From Deefgea chitinilytica (GTDB lineage Bacteria; Pseudomonadota; Gammaproteobacteria; Burkholderiales; Chitinibacteraceae): DNA of 64,000 nt. The notes beneath the pieces were generated by a model that saw only the letters and a program-made list of their open reading frames with translations, had not been told where the DNA came from and made no database searches. Positions 55,383-64,000 of the stretch are shown one piece after another. The position numbers and the translations under genes were made by a program. Where the stretch lies: NCBI RefSeq assembly GCF_016881405.1, contig NZ_WOFE01000001.1, forward strand, positions 62,001-126,000, read 5' to 3'. Every line of letters starts with the position of its first letter. Position 1 is the first letter of the stretch.

Positions 55383-57206
55383 TTATTCAACGGTCACGCT
55401 TTTGGCTAAATTACGAGGCTTGTCAATATCTGTTCCTTTTTTGTAAGCTGTGTGGTAGGCCAGAAATTGCAAAGGCAGCGTGAAGACAATCGGTGCTAAT
55501 GGACCCGTTTGGCTTGGTAGTGTGATAGTGCGGTAACAGTAGGGGAATGCCGCTTCGCAACCGGGCTCGGCAATTAAGAAAATCTTACCGCCGCGCGCTT
55601 CAACTTCACGCAGATTCGATAGTAATTTATCAAATAACTCGTCGTTGGCGGCGCAGACAATGACGGGCATGTCTTCATCAACAAGCGCGAGGGGCCCATG
55701 CTTGAGTTCGCCTGCGGCGTAACCTTCGGCATGAATATAGGCAATTTCTTTGAGTTTGAGTGCCCCTTCTAGTGCAATCGGGAAGAGGGTGTGTCGGCCA
55801 AGAAATAGGGCGTGATTGTAGTGGCTCAGTAGATGTGACCATTCTTCAATCTGTGTTTCAACCGCAAAGGCATCGTTGAACATGGCTGGTAAGCGTGGCA
55901 AGCAATTGGCCAATTGGGCGAGCACGTCTGGGGTTAATGTTTGGCGATGTTGCGCGAGTGCGCCTGCCAGTGTAAATAGCGCGGCGAGTTGGGTGGTGAA
56001 TGCTTTGGTCGAGGCGACCCCGATTTCAATGCCTGCATGCGTCAAAATCACGAGGTCGGCTTCGCGGGTGAGTGTGGAGTGAGCAACATTGCACAACGCC
56101 AATACATTGACTTGACCGCGCTCTTTGGCGGAGCGAAGCGCGGCTAATAGATCCGCAGTTTCGCCAGATTGTGAAATCGCCACGATTAGTGTGCCGTCTT
56201 GTTCTCGTCCACTGCGATAACGGTATTCACTGGCAATATCAACACTAACGGGTAAGCCTGTGTATTCCTCAATCCAGTATCGAGCGACCAGTCCGGCGTG
56301 GTAGCTTGAGCCGCACGCCACGATGCGAACGGCGGTCGTATTGGTAAATATCTCGTTTGCATTGCTGCCAAACAGTGCTGGTGAGAAGCCTTGTTTAAGC
56401 GCTGGCGCGAGGGTGTCGGCCAGAGCGGTTGCTTGAGCAAAAATCTCTTTTTGCATGTAGTGGCGATAGGGACCCAGATCGGCTGAATCGGTGACTACGT
56501 CTAAGGTGCGAGCCGTACGTGTGACAGGGTGGCTATTGAGATCAAAAATCTCAATGGTTTCGCGTTGCACGACCGCAAGGTCACCTTCTTCGAGGTAAAT
56601 CATGCGCTGAGTCAAAGGGAGTAATGCGGCAATATCAGAGGCAAAGAACTGCTCTCCAAATCCTAGGCCTAATACCAAAGGGCTACCTTGGCGGGCGCAA
56701 ATCAATAAATTTGGCTCATGCAGGCAACTGACACCAATCGCAAATGCGCCACGTAGGCGTGGAATTGCGGCTTGTACTGCGGTTTGTAAATTGGCGCATT
56801 GTTGATATTCGAGATGAATTAAGTGCGCAATGACTTCGGTATCGGTTTCTGAACTAAATGTATAACCAGCGGCCTGCAGTTCTTGTTTTAATTCAGCATG
56901 ATTTTCGATGATGCCGTTGTGCACCACCATGATTGAGTCGCCACCTTGATGGGGGTGCGCGTTGGCTTCTGAAGGAATGCCGTGGGTAGCCCAACGAGTA
57001 TGTGCGATGCCACTGTTGCCTTGGCTGTTTTTGCAGCGCAATGCTAAATCGGCAACACGGCCTGCAACACGGATTCGCTCTAGTTGCTGCTGATGATTGA
57101 GGGCGATTCCGCTTGAATCGTAACCCCGATATTCAAGGCGAGCTAATCCAGCTAATAACATCGGTACTACATTGCGATCTGATACTGCGCCAACAATTCC
57201 GCACAT
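55383..57206 (-). CDS. glmS: Glucosamine-fructose-6-phosphate aminotransferase
   Basis: First committed step to UDP-GlcNAc: fructose-6-phosphate plus glutamine to glucosamine-6-phosphate. The 607-residue protein starts MCGIVGAVSDRNVV (nucleophile Cys2), with THGIPSEANAHPH in the glutaminase domain and two SIS domains (SQSGETADLLAAL; KLKEIAYIHAEGYAAGELKHGP) to residue 607. It ends DKPRNLAKSVTVE, the standard GlmS tail. No ribozyme or long leader is seen in the 162-base upstream gap. RapZ, a regulator of GlmS in enterics, is also in the window. Confidence 0.97.
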   Translation of the reverse strand: MCGIVGAVSDRNVVPMLLAGLARLEYRGYDSSGIALNHQQQLERIRVAGRVADLALRCKNSQGNSGIAHTRWATHGIPSEANAHPHQGGDSIMVVHNGIIENHAELKQELQAAGYTFSSETDTEVIAHLIHLEYQQCANLQTAVQAAIPRLRGAFAIGVSCLHEPNLLICARQGSPLVLGLGFGEQFFASDIAALLPLTQRMIYLEEGDLAVVQRETIEIFDLNSHPVTRTARTLDVVTDSADLGPYRHYMQKEIFAQATALADTLAPALKQGFSPALFGSNANEIFTNTTAVRIVACGSSYHAGLVARYWIEEYTGLPVSVDIASEYRYRSGREQDGTLIVAISQSGETADLLAALRSAKERGQVNVLALCNVAHSTLTREADLVILTHAGIEIGVASTKAFTTQLAALFTLAGALAQHRQTLTPDVLAQLANCLPRLPAMFNDAFAVETQIEEWSHLLSHYNHALFLGRHTLFPIALEGALKLKEIAYIHAEGYAAGELKHGPLALVDEDMPVIVCAANDELFDKLLSNLREVEARGGKIFLIAEPGCEAAFPYCYRTITLPSQTGPLAPIVFTLPLQFLAYHTAYKKGTDIDKPRNLAKSVTVE

Positions 57207-57371
57207 AAAATTGATTCCTCATAATGGTGCATTGCATCATCGAAATGTAGAAGAAATACTGCCCCTTGTCGCTACTTAAATACCCGCATTACCGTTTGAC
57301 GGATTCCGCTTCTAAGCTTGTGGTTGCTCACTAAAGTGAAGCAAGGTGCCACTTCTGTGTAGGAGTTCATG

Positions 57372-57671
57372 ATGACAATTCAGTTGCTTTCTATGGGAGT
57401 AATCGGTGTGCGATTGCTGGATTGTATTTTGACATCGAATGCGACCTATCCAGATGAACTGGCAGATCAAATTGTGAATGAAATCAATCACTATTTGGTG
57501 AAAGCGCCTTTGAGCGAAAAACCGCTGCTATTTCATTTAGCCTGTGAAGTCCATGAGGCATTGAGTGATCGATTTGGGCGCGTAGATTCTTTGCAAGTCA
57601 GGCGAGACATTGCTAATTTGATGGGCTTGTTGATTTATCGTGCGCGGATGACTGCTAATCAAAGTCGCTAG
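57372..57671 (+). CDS. Hypothetical protein, 99 residues
   Basis: Unrecognised small protein. AGGAG (57361-57365) lies 6 bases before the ATG at 57372 and only 3 before one at 57369, so I prefer the later. The start is hydrophobic (IQLLSMGVIGVRLL), followed by an acidic/helical region DELADQIVNEINHYLVKA and RRDIANLMGLLIYRARM. Divergent from glmS. Confidence 0.6.
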   Translation: MTIQLLSMGVIGVRLLDCILTSNATYPDELADQIVNEINHYLVKAPLSEKPLLFHLACEVHEALSDRFGRVDSLQVRRDIANLMGLLIYRARMTANQSR

Positions 57672-57819
57672 TTGGCTAGTTAAATTGAAATGTTTGCCAT
57701 GTCGCCCTGAGTAGTTGGGCGATTTTTTTGTGCAGTTTTAATTGGTTTATTGGCTTGCAATACAGAAAATGCATGTTTTGGCTTATGCTAGCGAAACTTT
57801 TGTCTAGAGTAAGCCAGCT

Positions 57820-58914
57820 ATGAAAAATAAAACTGCAGATCTGATTGAGCCACTGATTGCATTGGCTGCGATATGTCTATTGTCGCTGACCATATATGCG
57901 ATTATGAAGCCATTTTTGGCCGCCACTTTGTGGGCGGGTATTTTGGTCTTGTCGACTTGGAAGCCTTACTTGAAACTAGTGAAGTTGTATCAAGGGCGAC
58001 GAGCGATTGCTGCCGTGACCATGATGGTCGCGTTTGGCGGGTTTTTCTTACTCCCCGTTATTTTTGCGGCAAGTGATTTTGCCTCTGTAGCAACTGAGTG
58101 GGGTATACAGGTAAAGAGCGCTTTTAGCAATGGTTGGCCAAAGATACCTGATTGGATGGCTGGGATTCCTCTTGTTGGCTCGAATATTGAGCAGTTCTGG
58201 TTGAAATTAGGAGATCGTGACGCGGAAACTTTGCAAACAATACGTAGCTATGTTTCGCCAGCGTCACAGTTATTGCTGATGTTGGTGACTGAAATTGGCA
58301 GTGGCATGATGTTGTTGGCGATGAGTTTGTTTATTGCGTTTTTTATTTATTTGGATGGCGAAGAGCTGCTGGCATGGATTCGCGGTTTTATGGAGCGAGT
58401 GGCTGGTGAGCGGAGTACCGAGCTATTGGCTGTGTCCCTTAGCTCAACTAAAGGTGTCGTGTATGGTTTTATTGGTACTGCGCTGGCGCAGGCAGTGTTA
58501 TCTTGGTTTGCCTATTTAGTGGCTGGCGTGCCCAATGCGACTTCATTAGGCTTTGCTAGTTTCCTGCTGGCTTTATTGCCAGGTGGCCCGGTTCTGTTAG
58601 GCTTGCCGGCTGCGGCGTGGTTATACCATCAAGGGGAAGTGGGCTGGTCCATCTTTATGGTGTTGTGGATGTTAGTGGTGGTGAGTTCGGCTGATAATGT
58701 GATTAAGCCTTTGTTAATTGGTAAAGGCAGTCGTTTACCGTTTATTTTAATTTTATTCGGGGTACTAGGCGGCGCGCTGGCTTTTGGCATGTTAGGGGTG
58801 TTTATTGGCCCTGTGTTGTTAACTGTCTTTTATGAGCTGGCACGTAGCTGGATTTTCTTTCCTAAATCATTGCCGCCAGCCGCTTCAAGCAATCAGGCTG
58901 ATCGTGCAGATTGA
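57820..58914 (+). CDS. AI-2E family (PerM/YdiK-like) transporter
   Basis: A 364-residue membrane protein with about seven to eight helices. The early IMKPFLAATLWAGILVL and the C-terminal FLLALLPGGPVLLGLPAAAWL, IKPLLIGKGSRLPFILILFGVLGG motifs fit PF01594. Family members export or take up varied substrates (autoinducer-2, Na+); the substrate cannot be deduced. Single gene by layout, with a terminator after it. Confidence 0.88.
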   Translation: MKNKTADLIEPLIALAAICLLSLTIYAIMKPFLAATLWAGILVLSTWKPYLKLVKLYQGRRAIAAVTMMVAFGGFFLLPVIFAASDFASVATEWGIQVKSAFSNGWPKIPDWMAGIPLVGSNIEQFWLKLGDRDAETLQTIRSYVSPASQLLLMLVTEIGSGMMLLAMSLFIAFFIYLDGEELLAWIRGFMERVAGERSTELLAVSLSSTKGVVYGFIGTALAQAVLSWFAYLVAGVPNATSLGFASFLLALLPGGPVLLGLPAAAWLYHQGEVGWSIFMVLWMLVVVSSADNVIKPLLIGKGSRLPFILILFGVLGGALAFGMLGVFIGPVLLTVFYELARSWIFFPKSLPPAASSNQADRAD

Positions 58915-58942
58915 TTGTGCTTTTACGAACTGAGTTTGCTTT

Positions 58943-58971
58943 GCCGCTATGTAATTCATAGCGGCTTTTTT
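58943..58971 (+). terminator. Terminator after the AI-2E family gene
   Basis: Stem GCCGCTATG (58943-58951), loop TAATT, CATAGCGGC (58957-58965), then TTTTTT. Confidence 0.9.
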
Positions 58972-59006
58972 GTGGCGTGATTCAATCCAGAATGTTGGTC
59001 GAAATG

Positions 59007-59033
59007 AAAAAGCCCAAGCATTACGCTTGGGCT
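59007..59033 (-). terminator. Terminator after the chemoreceptor gene
   Basis: Stem AGCCCAAGC (59011-59019), loop, GCTTGGGCT (59025-59033). The minus strand continues into a T-run at 59011-59007. Confidence 0.8.
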
Positions 59034-59056
59034 GTTGGTGTTTTTGCGAGTAGAGC

Positions 59057-60676
59057 TTAAAGCTTAAATTTATGCACCAGAGATGCAAGTTGATCAGATA
59101 CCACTTTAATTGATTGAGCCGCACCCACAGTGCCTTGAGCTGCAGACATAGTGCCATTGGAGGACTGGGCGACTTCATCAACGTCATTGCGAATGGCCAT
59201 GCTTGAGGTGACTTGTTCTGACAGAGAGTTGCCAATCTGGCCGACGACTGCTGCGGTCGCTTCAGTTTCTTGGCGAATTGCTTTCACGGCTTCGCCACCT
59301 TCTTTGGCTTGGCGAATCCCTTCTTTGAGCTGAACGACCATTTCATCCATGCGCGTTTTCGCGTTTTGGCCGCTGCCTTGTACGGCGGTGATGGTCAGGC
59401 CAATTTCTTGCGTGGCTGAGCTGGTTCGTTCTGCCAATTTACGTACTTCATCGGCGACGACCGCAAAGCCACGACCCATATCACCGGCGCGAGCGGCTTC
59501 AATTGCGGCATTAAGTGCCAGCAAGTTGGTTTGGTCTGCCACATCACGAATCACTGCAATAACAGCAGAGATGCTGGTCACACGCTGTGCTAAATCATCA
59601 ATGCTGCTTTGAGTGTCACCCACTGCTTGTTCAATATCGGCAAAGCGTTTCACGGCAGATGAAAGTACATTCAAGCCTTTTGCAGAAATCTCTGTCGCGG
59701 ATTCACTTTGCTGACGTGCGGTATTGGCTTGTTCTTCTGCTGCGCGGGTTTGATCGGCAAACACTTCGGCGGTGTGGGCAATTCGGCTCGCGGCATTGCC
59801 TTGTGCTTCAATGAGGCGATTGCTGTCTTGTGCTCGTGCAACGATATCATCGCTGGTGTGATGTAAGGTATTAACGGCTTGCGAGAGTTGCGACATCACG
59901 GTACGCAATGACTCACGCATACGGATAACCGAGCCGAAAATACTGTGTGGAGACGCTGAACCAATTTGGGTCGTGTCTTGTAAATTACCATCTGCGACGC
60001 TTTGGACTAATTTGAGAACATCAGCGGGTTCGCCACCGAGATCGTTCAAAATTCGACGTACGGTGGTCAGCATAAAGAATCCGACGATACCGGCGACGAT
60101 CAAGCACACGATGACTTGCCAGCGCGCATTACTCCAAAAACGAGCGTCTGCTTCGGCAAAACTAACGCCGTTACCAACAATCCAGCCCCAGCGTGGTGTT
60201 TTCTGTGCGACTGACAGTAGCTCAACAACTTTCCCATCTCGCTCAGAAGTCCAAGGGTAGGAAGTCAGAGCGCCACCTGATTTTTCGAGTGCCGCTACGG
60301 CAATCGCGCCAACGCTGCCACCTTTGGCATCTTTAAATTCATTAAAGCTGGTGCCATGTAGTTGTGGGTCGAGTGGTGTGGCGATGAAGTTGAGTTTTTC
60401 GTCGGTGACGTAAACATATTCTGACTTATGATATTTATTCTCGCGCAGAATTTGCGTTGCGATTTCTTTGGCTTGTTCGTCGGTGAGCTTGCCACTGGCA
60501 GCTAAATTTTCTAACTGCGCGATACTGAGATAGGTGCTGCGTAATAACTGCTCAATCCGAGCTTGATTGTCTGAGGCGCTCATATCACGCATCGTGCTAA
60601 GACCAACGAGCATAACGCCAATTAGTGAAATCAGCACCGCGATGGAAAGCGTCCATGCTTTAAATTTTAATGTCAT
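59057..60676 (-). CDS. Methyl-accepting chemotaxis protein with single Cache domain
   Basis: A 539-residue chemoreceptor. TM1 is near 7-27. A periplasmic single-Cache-type domain (about 35-180; [21 protein letters not shown] and [12 protein letters not shown]) senses a ligand, probably a small carboxylate, though this is not readable. TM2 lies near 185-205, then a HAMP-like linker and a signalling helix with [36 protein letters not shown], the universal CheA/CheW contact hairpin. No methylation-enzyme CheR-binding pentapeptide is seen at the end (HKFKL). Confidence 0.92.
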   Translation of the reverse strand: MTLKFKAWTLSIAVLISLIGVMLVGLSTMRDMSASDNQARIEQLLRSTYLSIAQLENLAASGKLTDEQAKEIATQILRENKYHKSEYVYVTDEKLNFIATPLDPQLHGTSFNEFKDAKGGSVGAIAVAALEKSGGALTSYPWTSERDGKVVELLSVAQKTPRWGWIVGNGVSFAEADARFWSNARWQVIVCLIVAGIVGFFMLTTVRRILNDLGGEPADVLKLVQSVADGNLQDTTQIGSASPHSIFGSVIRMRESLRTVMSQLSQAVNTLHHTSDDIVARAQDSNRLIEAQGNAASRIAHTAEVFADQTRAAEEQANTARQQSESATEISAKGLNVLSSAVKRFADIEQAVGDTQSSIDDLAQRVTSISAVIAVIRDVADQTNLLALNAAIEAARAGDMGRGFAVVADEVRKLAERTSSATQEIGLTITAVQGSGQNAKTRMDEMVVQLKEGIRQAKEGGEAVKAIRQETEATAAVVGQIGNSLSEQVTSSMAIRNDVDEVAQSSNGTMSAAQGTVGAAQSIKVVSDQLASLVHKFKL

Positions 60677-60736
60677 TGCTTGCTCCAGATATCAAACTTC
60701 AAGGGGTATATAGCTCTTGGTATTATGCCTTGAATA

Positions 60737-61579
60737 TTAGAGTTCAATTATACCATTTCCTAGGTAATTCACTTTCCCGCTCACATGCACTTGTAGTTGT
60801 AGATCAACTTTGACATTAATAATAGACAGGCGGCTGATTAATTTCTGGATTGTATGGCCTTGTTCAATTTTGAAATTGATCGGGGTTTTTGCACCCGTTG
60901 CAATTAAGTAACTCGCTATGTTGGCAGCAGCAATCCCAGAACCAAAATCTTCGATGATTTGAAATGGATCGGCGCTAAAGCAGCGTAGGGTCACAAGATC
61001 GTGATCGATACTCCAAATCGTTGCTTGGACTAGTGATTTTGGGCTGGCTAAACAATGGGTTAGCAGTGCCGGGTGAGGCTTGGCTTGGAGTACACTTTGT
61101 CTTGAACGAACTTGAATCATCAATTGTTCAAGCCCGCTGTCGACAAATAAAATCGGATTAATGATGTCTTTGGCGCTGATGTCGAGCGCTTGTGCGATTT
61201 CGAGATGTCCACGATCACAGGGGCGGGTACTACCCGCTGGGCAAATCAGGGTGCTGCTTTCATTAAGATACTCTACGGTGGTAGTGCCTGCATCGGTGTG
61301 AATAAGGGTTGTTTTAAAGTTCGGATCTTGCTGATGAAGTAAAGCCGCTACACCGAGCAATGCACGCCCCGAAGTGGGCAATTGGTACTGGGGGGTGAAA
61401 CACATTAATTGATGGTGAAACGTACTATAAAAAGCCACTTCAACCCCGCCCATTTGATAAGCCAATGCCTGACATTCATCAGGATGCGGTAATTCATCGC
61501 AACTAAATATAAATAGTGGATCACCAGAGCGCGGTTTCTCTGCGAAAATATTAAAAATATGAAAGTTAAATTGTGGCAT
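60737..61579 (-). CDS. PhzF-family isomerase/epimerase-like protein
   Basis: A 280-residue protein from the ATG 61579 (MPQFNFHIFNIFAEKPRSGDPL). A longer frame to 61657 adds 26 residues of poor character. PhzF proteins have two similar halves and an early catalytic glutamate. Here the usual conserved GNP-type loop reads SGDPLFIF, and the glutamate usual after it is not obvious, so catalysis is uncertain. Later motifs: TSGRALLGVAALL and FGSGIAAANIASYLIATG. It could be a divergent, perhaps regulatory, member. Confidence 0.75.
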   Translation of the reverse strand: MPQFNFHIFNIFAEKPRSGDPLFIFSCDELPHPDECQALAYQMGGVEVAFYSTFHHQLMCFTPQYQLPTSGRALLGVAALLHQQDPNFKTTLIHTDAGTTTVEYLNESSTLICPAGSTRPCDRGHLEIAQALDISAKDIINPILFVDSGLEQLMIQVRSRQSVLQAKPHPALLTHCLASPKSLVQATIWSIDHDLVTLRCFSADPFQIIEDFGSGIAAANIASYLIATGAKTPINFKIEQGHTIQKLISRLSIINVKVDLQLQVHVSGKVNYLGNGIIEL

Positions 61580-61693
61580 TTCGCAATCGCCCAGAAAGAA
61601 AAGGTTGCTGCCACATAATGGGGCAGAAAATGGCATTGTTTGGTAAAATGCCAGCAATATATTGTCTTGAACTTCTATTTGTTGGACTGCCCC

Positions 61694-64000
61694 ATGCCTG
61701 TGAACTTACCTATTGCTGAGAAAGACCAGCCCTTAAAGCGGGATCTTGATCTCCTTGCTGCCTTGTTGTCTGACACGATTCGTGAACAGGCAGGTGCTGC
61801 GACTGCTGAACAAATTGAAGCGATTCGCCAGTTGGCTTTTCGTTATGTCCAAGGCCATGAGCCTGATGCAGGTAAAGCGCTGGCTCGTTCTTTAGCTGTT
61901 TTGGACATGCCAACTACGATGGCTCTGGTGCGGGCGTTTAGCTATTTTTCGCACTTATCCAATATAGCAGAGGATTTGCATCATAACCGTCGCCGTCGCG
62001 TGCATAAAATCGCTGGGTCTGCGCCACAACGCGGTAGCATTGCGGCAGTGATTGATGATTTGATTGCCAGAAATGTTAAACCATCGGAGATGTTGGCATT
62101 ATTGGGTGATACGCTAATTGCACCCGTGATGACGGCTCATCCAACCGAAGTAAAACGCAAGACAATTCTGAATTGCCATAATGCGCTGGCGGCTTTGTTG
62201 ACCGAACGTGATCGTAGCCAAATGACGCCAGAAGAAACTCGCGCCAATCAAGAGGCGATGGAGCGCGTGATGCTGACGCTATGGCAAACGCGTGAAGTGC
62301 GTACTGTGAAATTGACGGTGCAAGATGAAATCGAGAACGGCTCAACGTTTTTCCGCAATACCTTCTTGCACGAAATTCCTCGCTTATACCAAGATTTAGA
62401 AGACAAATTCTCTGAGATGAATGGTGAAGCCATTCAACTGCCTAATTTTATTCAAGTCGGTAGTTGGATTGGTGGCGATCGTGACGGCAATCCGAATGTG
62501 ACTGCTGAGGTGATGCGCTACGCGGTTTCTCGTCAAGCTGGCGTTGCTCTAGATTACTACTATCAACAGTGCTTGAAACTTGAAGGCGAGTTGTCGATGT
62601 CGACTCGTTTGGTCGCGGTTGACCAAGCATTGTCTGAACTTGCCGCAACTGCGGTTGAAGATCAAGCACGTAAAGACGGCGAGCCATATCGTTTAGCTGT
62701 GTCAGCGATTGCCTCGCGTATTTTTGCTACGGCGTTAGAAATTGGCACATTCCACCATGAATTACATGATGTAGCCCATGCGCCAGCGTATAAAAATGCG
62801 GAAGAATTGACAGCTGATTTAGCAATTATTGCGAATTCATTGAAAGCGCACGGCGCGGCAAAAATCGCGAACGGCCGTTTACGTCGTTTGCAACGTGCGG
62901 TTTCAGTCTTTGGTTTCTTCTTGGCTCCTGTAGATATGCGCCAAAACTCAGCGATTCATGAAAAAATGATCAATGAGTTATTCCAACAAGCTGGGCTTGA
63001 GGAATATAGCAAACTCGATGAGCAATCTCGTCGTACGGTGCTATTGCGCGAATTGGCCAGTCCGCGTCCTTTAATCTGTCCGTATGATGTGTCGTACAGC
63101 CCTGAAGTTCAGCAAGAGTTAGATATTCTCCACGCAGCGGCTGAATTGCAAGCGCGCTACGGTGAGGCGGTATTGCCAAACTATATTATTTCTAACTGTG
63201 AATCCGTTTCGGATATGTTGGAAGTGGCGGTCTTGCTCAACGATGTGGGTCTGGTGTCTTTGGCACCGCAAGTGCGTAGCAAAGTGAATATCATCCCATT
63301 GTTTGAGACGACACCTGACTTGCGCAATAGTGGCAAGATCATGGCTGAAATGTTTGCCTTGAGCCAATGGCGTCAGTTACTCAATTGCCGTAATCATGTG
63401 CAAGAAGTAATGCTGGGTTATTCCGATTCGAATAAAGAGGGCGGTTACCTCACGTCGAACTGGGAGCTTTATAAAGCTGAATTGAACTTGGTGGATGTCT
63501 TTACTGCTGCCGGTATTAAGTTGCGTCTATTCCATGGCCGCGGCGGTACTGTAGGTCGTGGTGGTGGTCCAGCGTATGATGCGATTCTGGCACAGCCCCC
63601 AGGCTCAGTGAACGGACAAATTCGGATTACCGAACAAGGTGAGGTGATTACTGCCAAATACGCAGATCGAGAAGTTGGTCGCCGTAATCTTGAGATTCTG
63701 GTTGCCGCTACTTTAGATGCAAGTTTCCAACCTGCGATTGTAGAGACTGACGACGTCGTTGCTCGCCGTGCCTTGATGGAACGTTTATCATCGCGCGCCT
63801 ATCAGTTCTATCGTGATTTGGTGTATGCAACGCCTGATTTTATTACCTACTTCCTAGAAGCAACGCCGATTAAAGAAATTCCAAATCTGAATATCGGTTC
63901 GCGCCCAGCCGCACGTAAAAACACCACCAGCATCGGTGATTTGCGCGCGATTCCTTGGGTATTCTCTTGGTCGCAATGTCGTTTGATGTTGCCGGGTTGG
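61694..64000 (+). CDS. ppc: Phosphoenolpyruvate carboxylase (3' partial)
   Basis: Carboxylates PEP to oxaloacetate to refill the TCA cycle. The ATG at 61694 (MPVNLPIAEKDQPLKRDL) starts a frame that stays open to the last base of the window, giving 769 residues of about 900; the remainder lies outside. Catalytic motifs are present: VMTAHPTEVKRKT (catalytic His), GGDRDGNPNVT, LGYSDSNKEGGYLTSNWEL and FHGRGGTVGRGGGPAY, and near the edge IPWVFSWSQCR. Confidence 0.97.
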   Translation, partial: MPVNLPIAEKDQPLKRDLDLLAALLSDTIREQAGAATAEQIEAIRQLAFRYVQGHEPDAGKALARSLAVLDMPTTMALVRAFSYFSHLSNIAEDLHHNRRRRVHKIAGSAPQRGSIAAVIDDLIARNVKPSEMLALLGDTLIAPVMTAHPTEVKRKTILNCHNALAALLTERDRSQMTPEETRANQEAMERVMLTLWQTREVRTVKLTVQDEIENGSTFFRNTFLHEIPRLYQDLEDKFSEMNGEAIQLPNFIQVGSWIGGDRDGNPNVTAEVMRYAVSRQAGVALDYYYQQCLKLEGELSMSTRLVAVDQALSELAATAVEDQARKDGEPYRLAVSAIASRIFATALEIGTFHHELHDVAHAPAYKNAEELTADLAIIANSLKAHGAAKIANGRLRRLQRAVSVFGFFLAPVDMRQNSAIHEKMINELFQQAGLEEYSKLDEQSRRTVLLRELASPRPLICPYDVSYSPEVQQELDILHAAAELQARYGEAVLPNYIISNCESVSDMLEVAVLLNDVGLVSLAPQVRSKVNIIPLFETTPDLRNSGKIMAEMFALSQWRQLLNCRNHVQEVMLGYSDSNKEGGYLTSNWELYKAELNLVDVFTAAGIKLRLFHGRGGTVGRGGGPAYDAILAQPPGSVNGQIRITEQGEVITAKYADREVGRRNLEILVAATLDASFQPAIVETDDVVARRALMERLSSRAYQFYRDLVYATPDFITYFLEATPIKEIPNLNIGSRPAARKNTTSIGDLRAIPWVFSWSQCRLMLPGW

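Noticed and set aside
57207-57371. Possible glmS ribozyme or riboswitch upstream of glmS
   Set aside because: The gap is only 162 bases and shows no recognisable core; such ribozymes are mostly from Firmicutes.

Overview
The window looks like chromosome of a free-living betaproteobacterium of the Neisseriales type (Chitinibacteraceae or Chromobacteriaceae-like; inferred from gene order and protein flavour, not from a database search). Supporting landmarks are a three-subunit bc1 complex next to sspA-sspB, the block kdsD-kdsC-lptC-lptA-lptB-rpoN-hpf-ptsN-hprK-rapZ, leuS-lptE-holA, and hda next to purM. No rRNA, tRNA or CRISPR was seen.

Left part (1-17.0 kb) is AT-rich accessory DNA for surface glycans. 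A plus-strand O-antigen/polysaccharide cluster enters from the left edge: ABC exporter wzm (cut at the edge) and wzt, a predicted beta-propeller/coiled-coil protein, two glycosyltransferases and a sugar epimerase. It ends at an IS5-type insertion sequence remnant (about 6366-6730) and a terminator. Converging from the other side is a minus-strand operon: galE (frameshifted), a GtrB-like lipid glycosyltransferase, a flippase-like membrane protein, a FAD oxidoreductase and a GT-C-like membrane enzyme. Upstream of galE lies a 580-base gap with a 15-G homopolymer and several palindromes. A second minus-strand operon follows: cysQ, a TauE-type exporter, a family 2 glycosyltransferase and cysC, joining PAPS chemistry to glycan synthesis.

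The core (17.1-49 kb) is housekeeping. It holds rng, holA, lptE and leuS; two tandem prepilin-like genes; hda; purM and purN; two DUF3108 proteins and an RsmB-type methyltransferase; sspB-sspA; petA-petB-petC; a Nif3 protein divergent from a DegS-like protease; a KefB-type antiporter; the KDO/LPS-transport block running into rpoN and the nitrogen-PTS-type regulators; then a NusG-II/Gx-transporter pair, ubiX and a MATE pump.

The right part (50-64 kb) has dtd, asd, hemG, a DoxX-redoxin pair, glmS, an AI-2E family membrane protein, a chemoreceptor, a PhzF-like protein and a 3'-truncated ppc. Three small or medium proteins here are unrecognised.

The most unusual points are the poly-G tract in the putative galE promoter together with the single-base galE frameshift, the interleaved palindrome between purM and purN, and the cysQ/cysC glycan operon.
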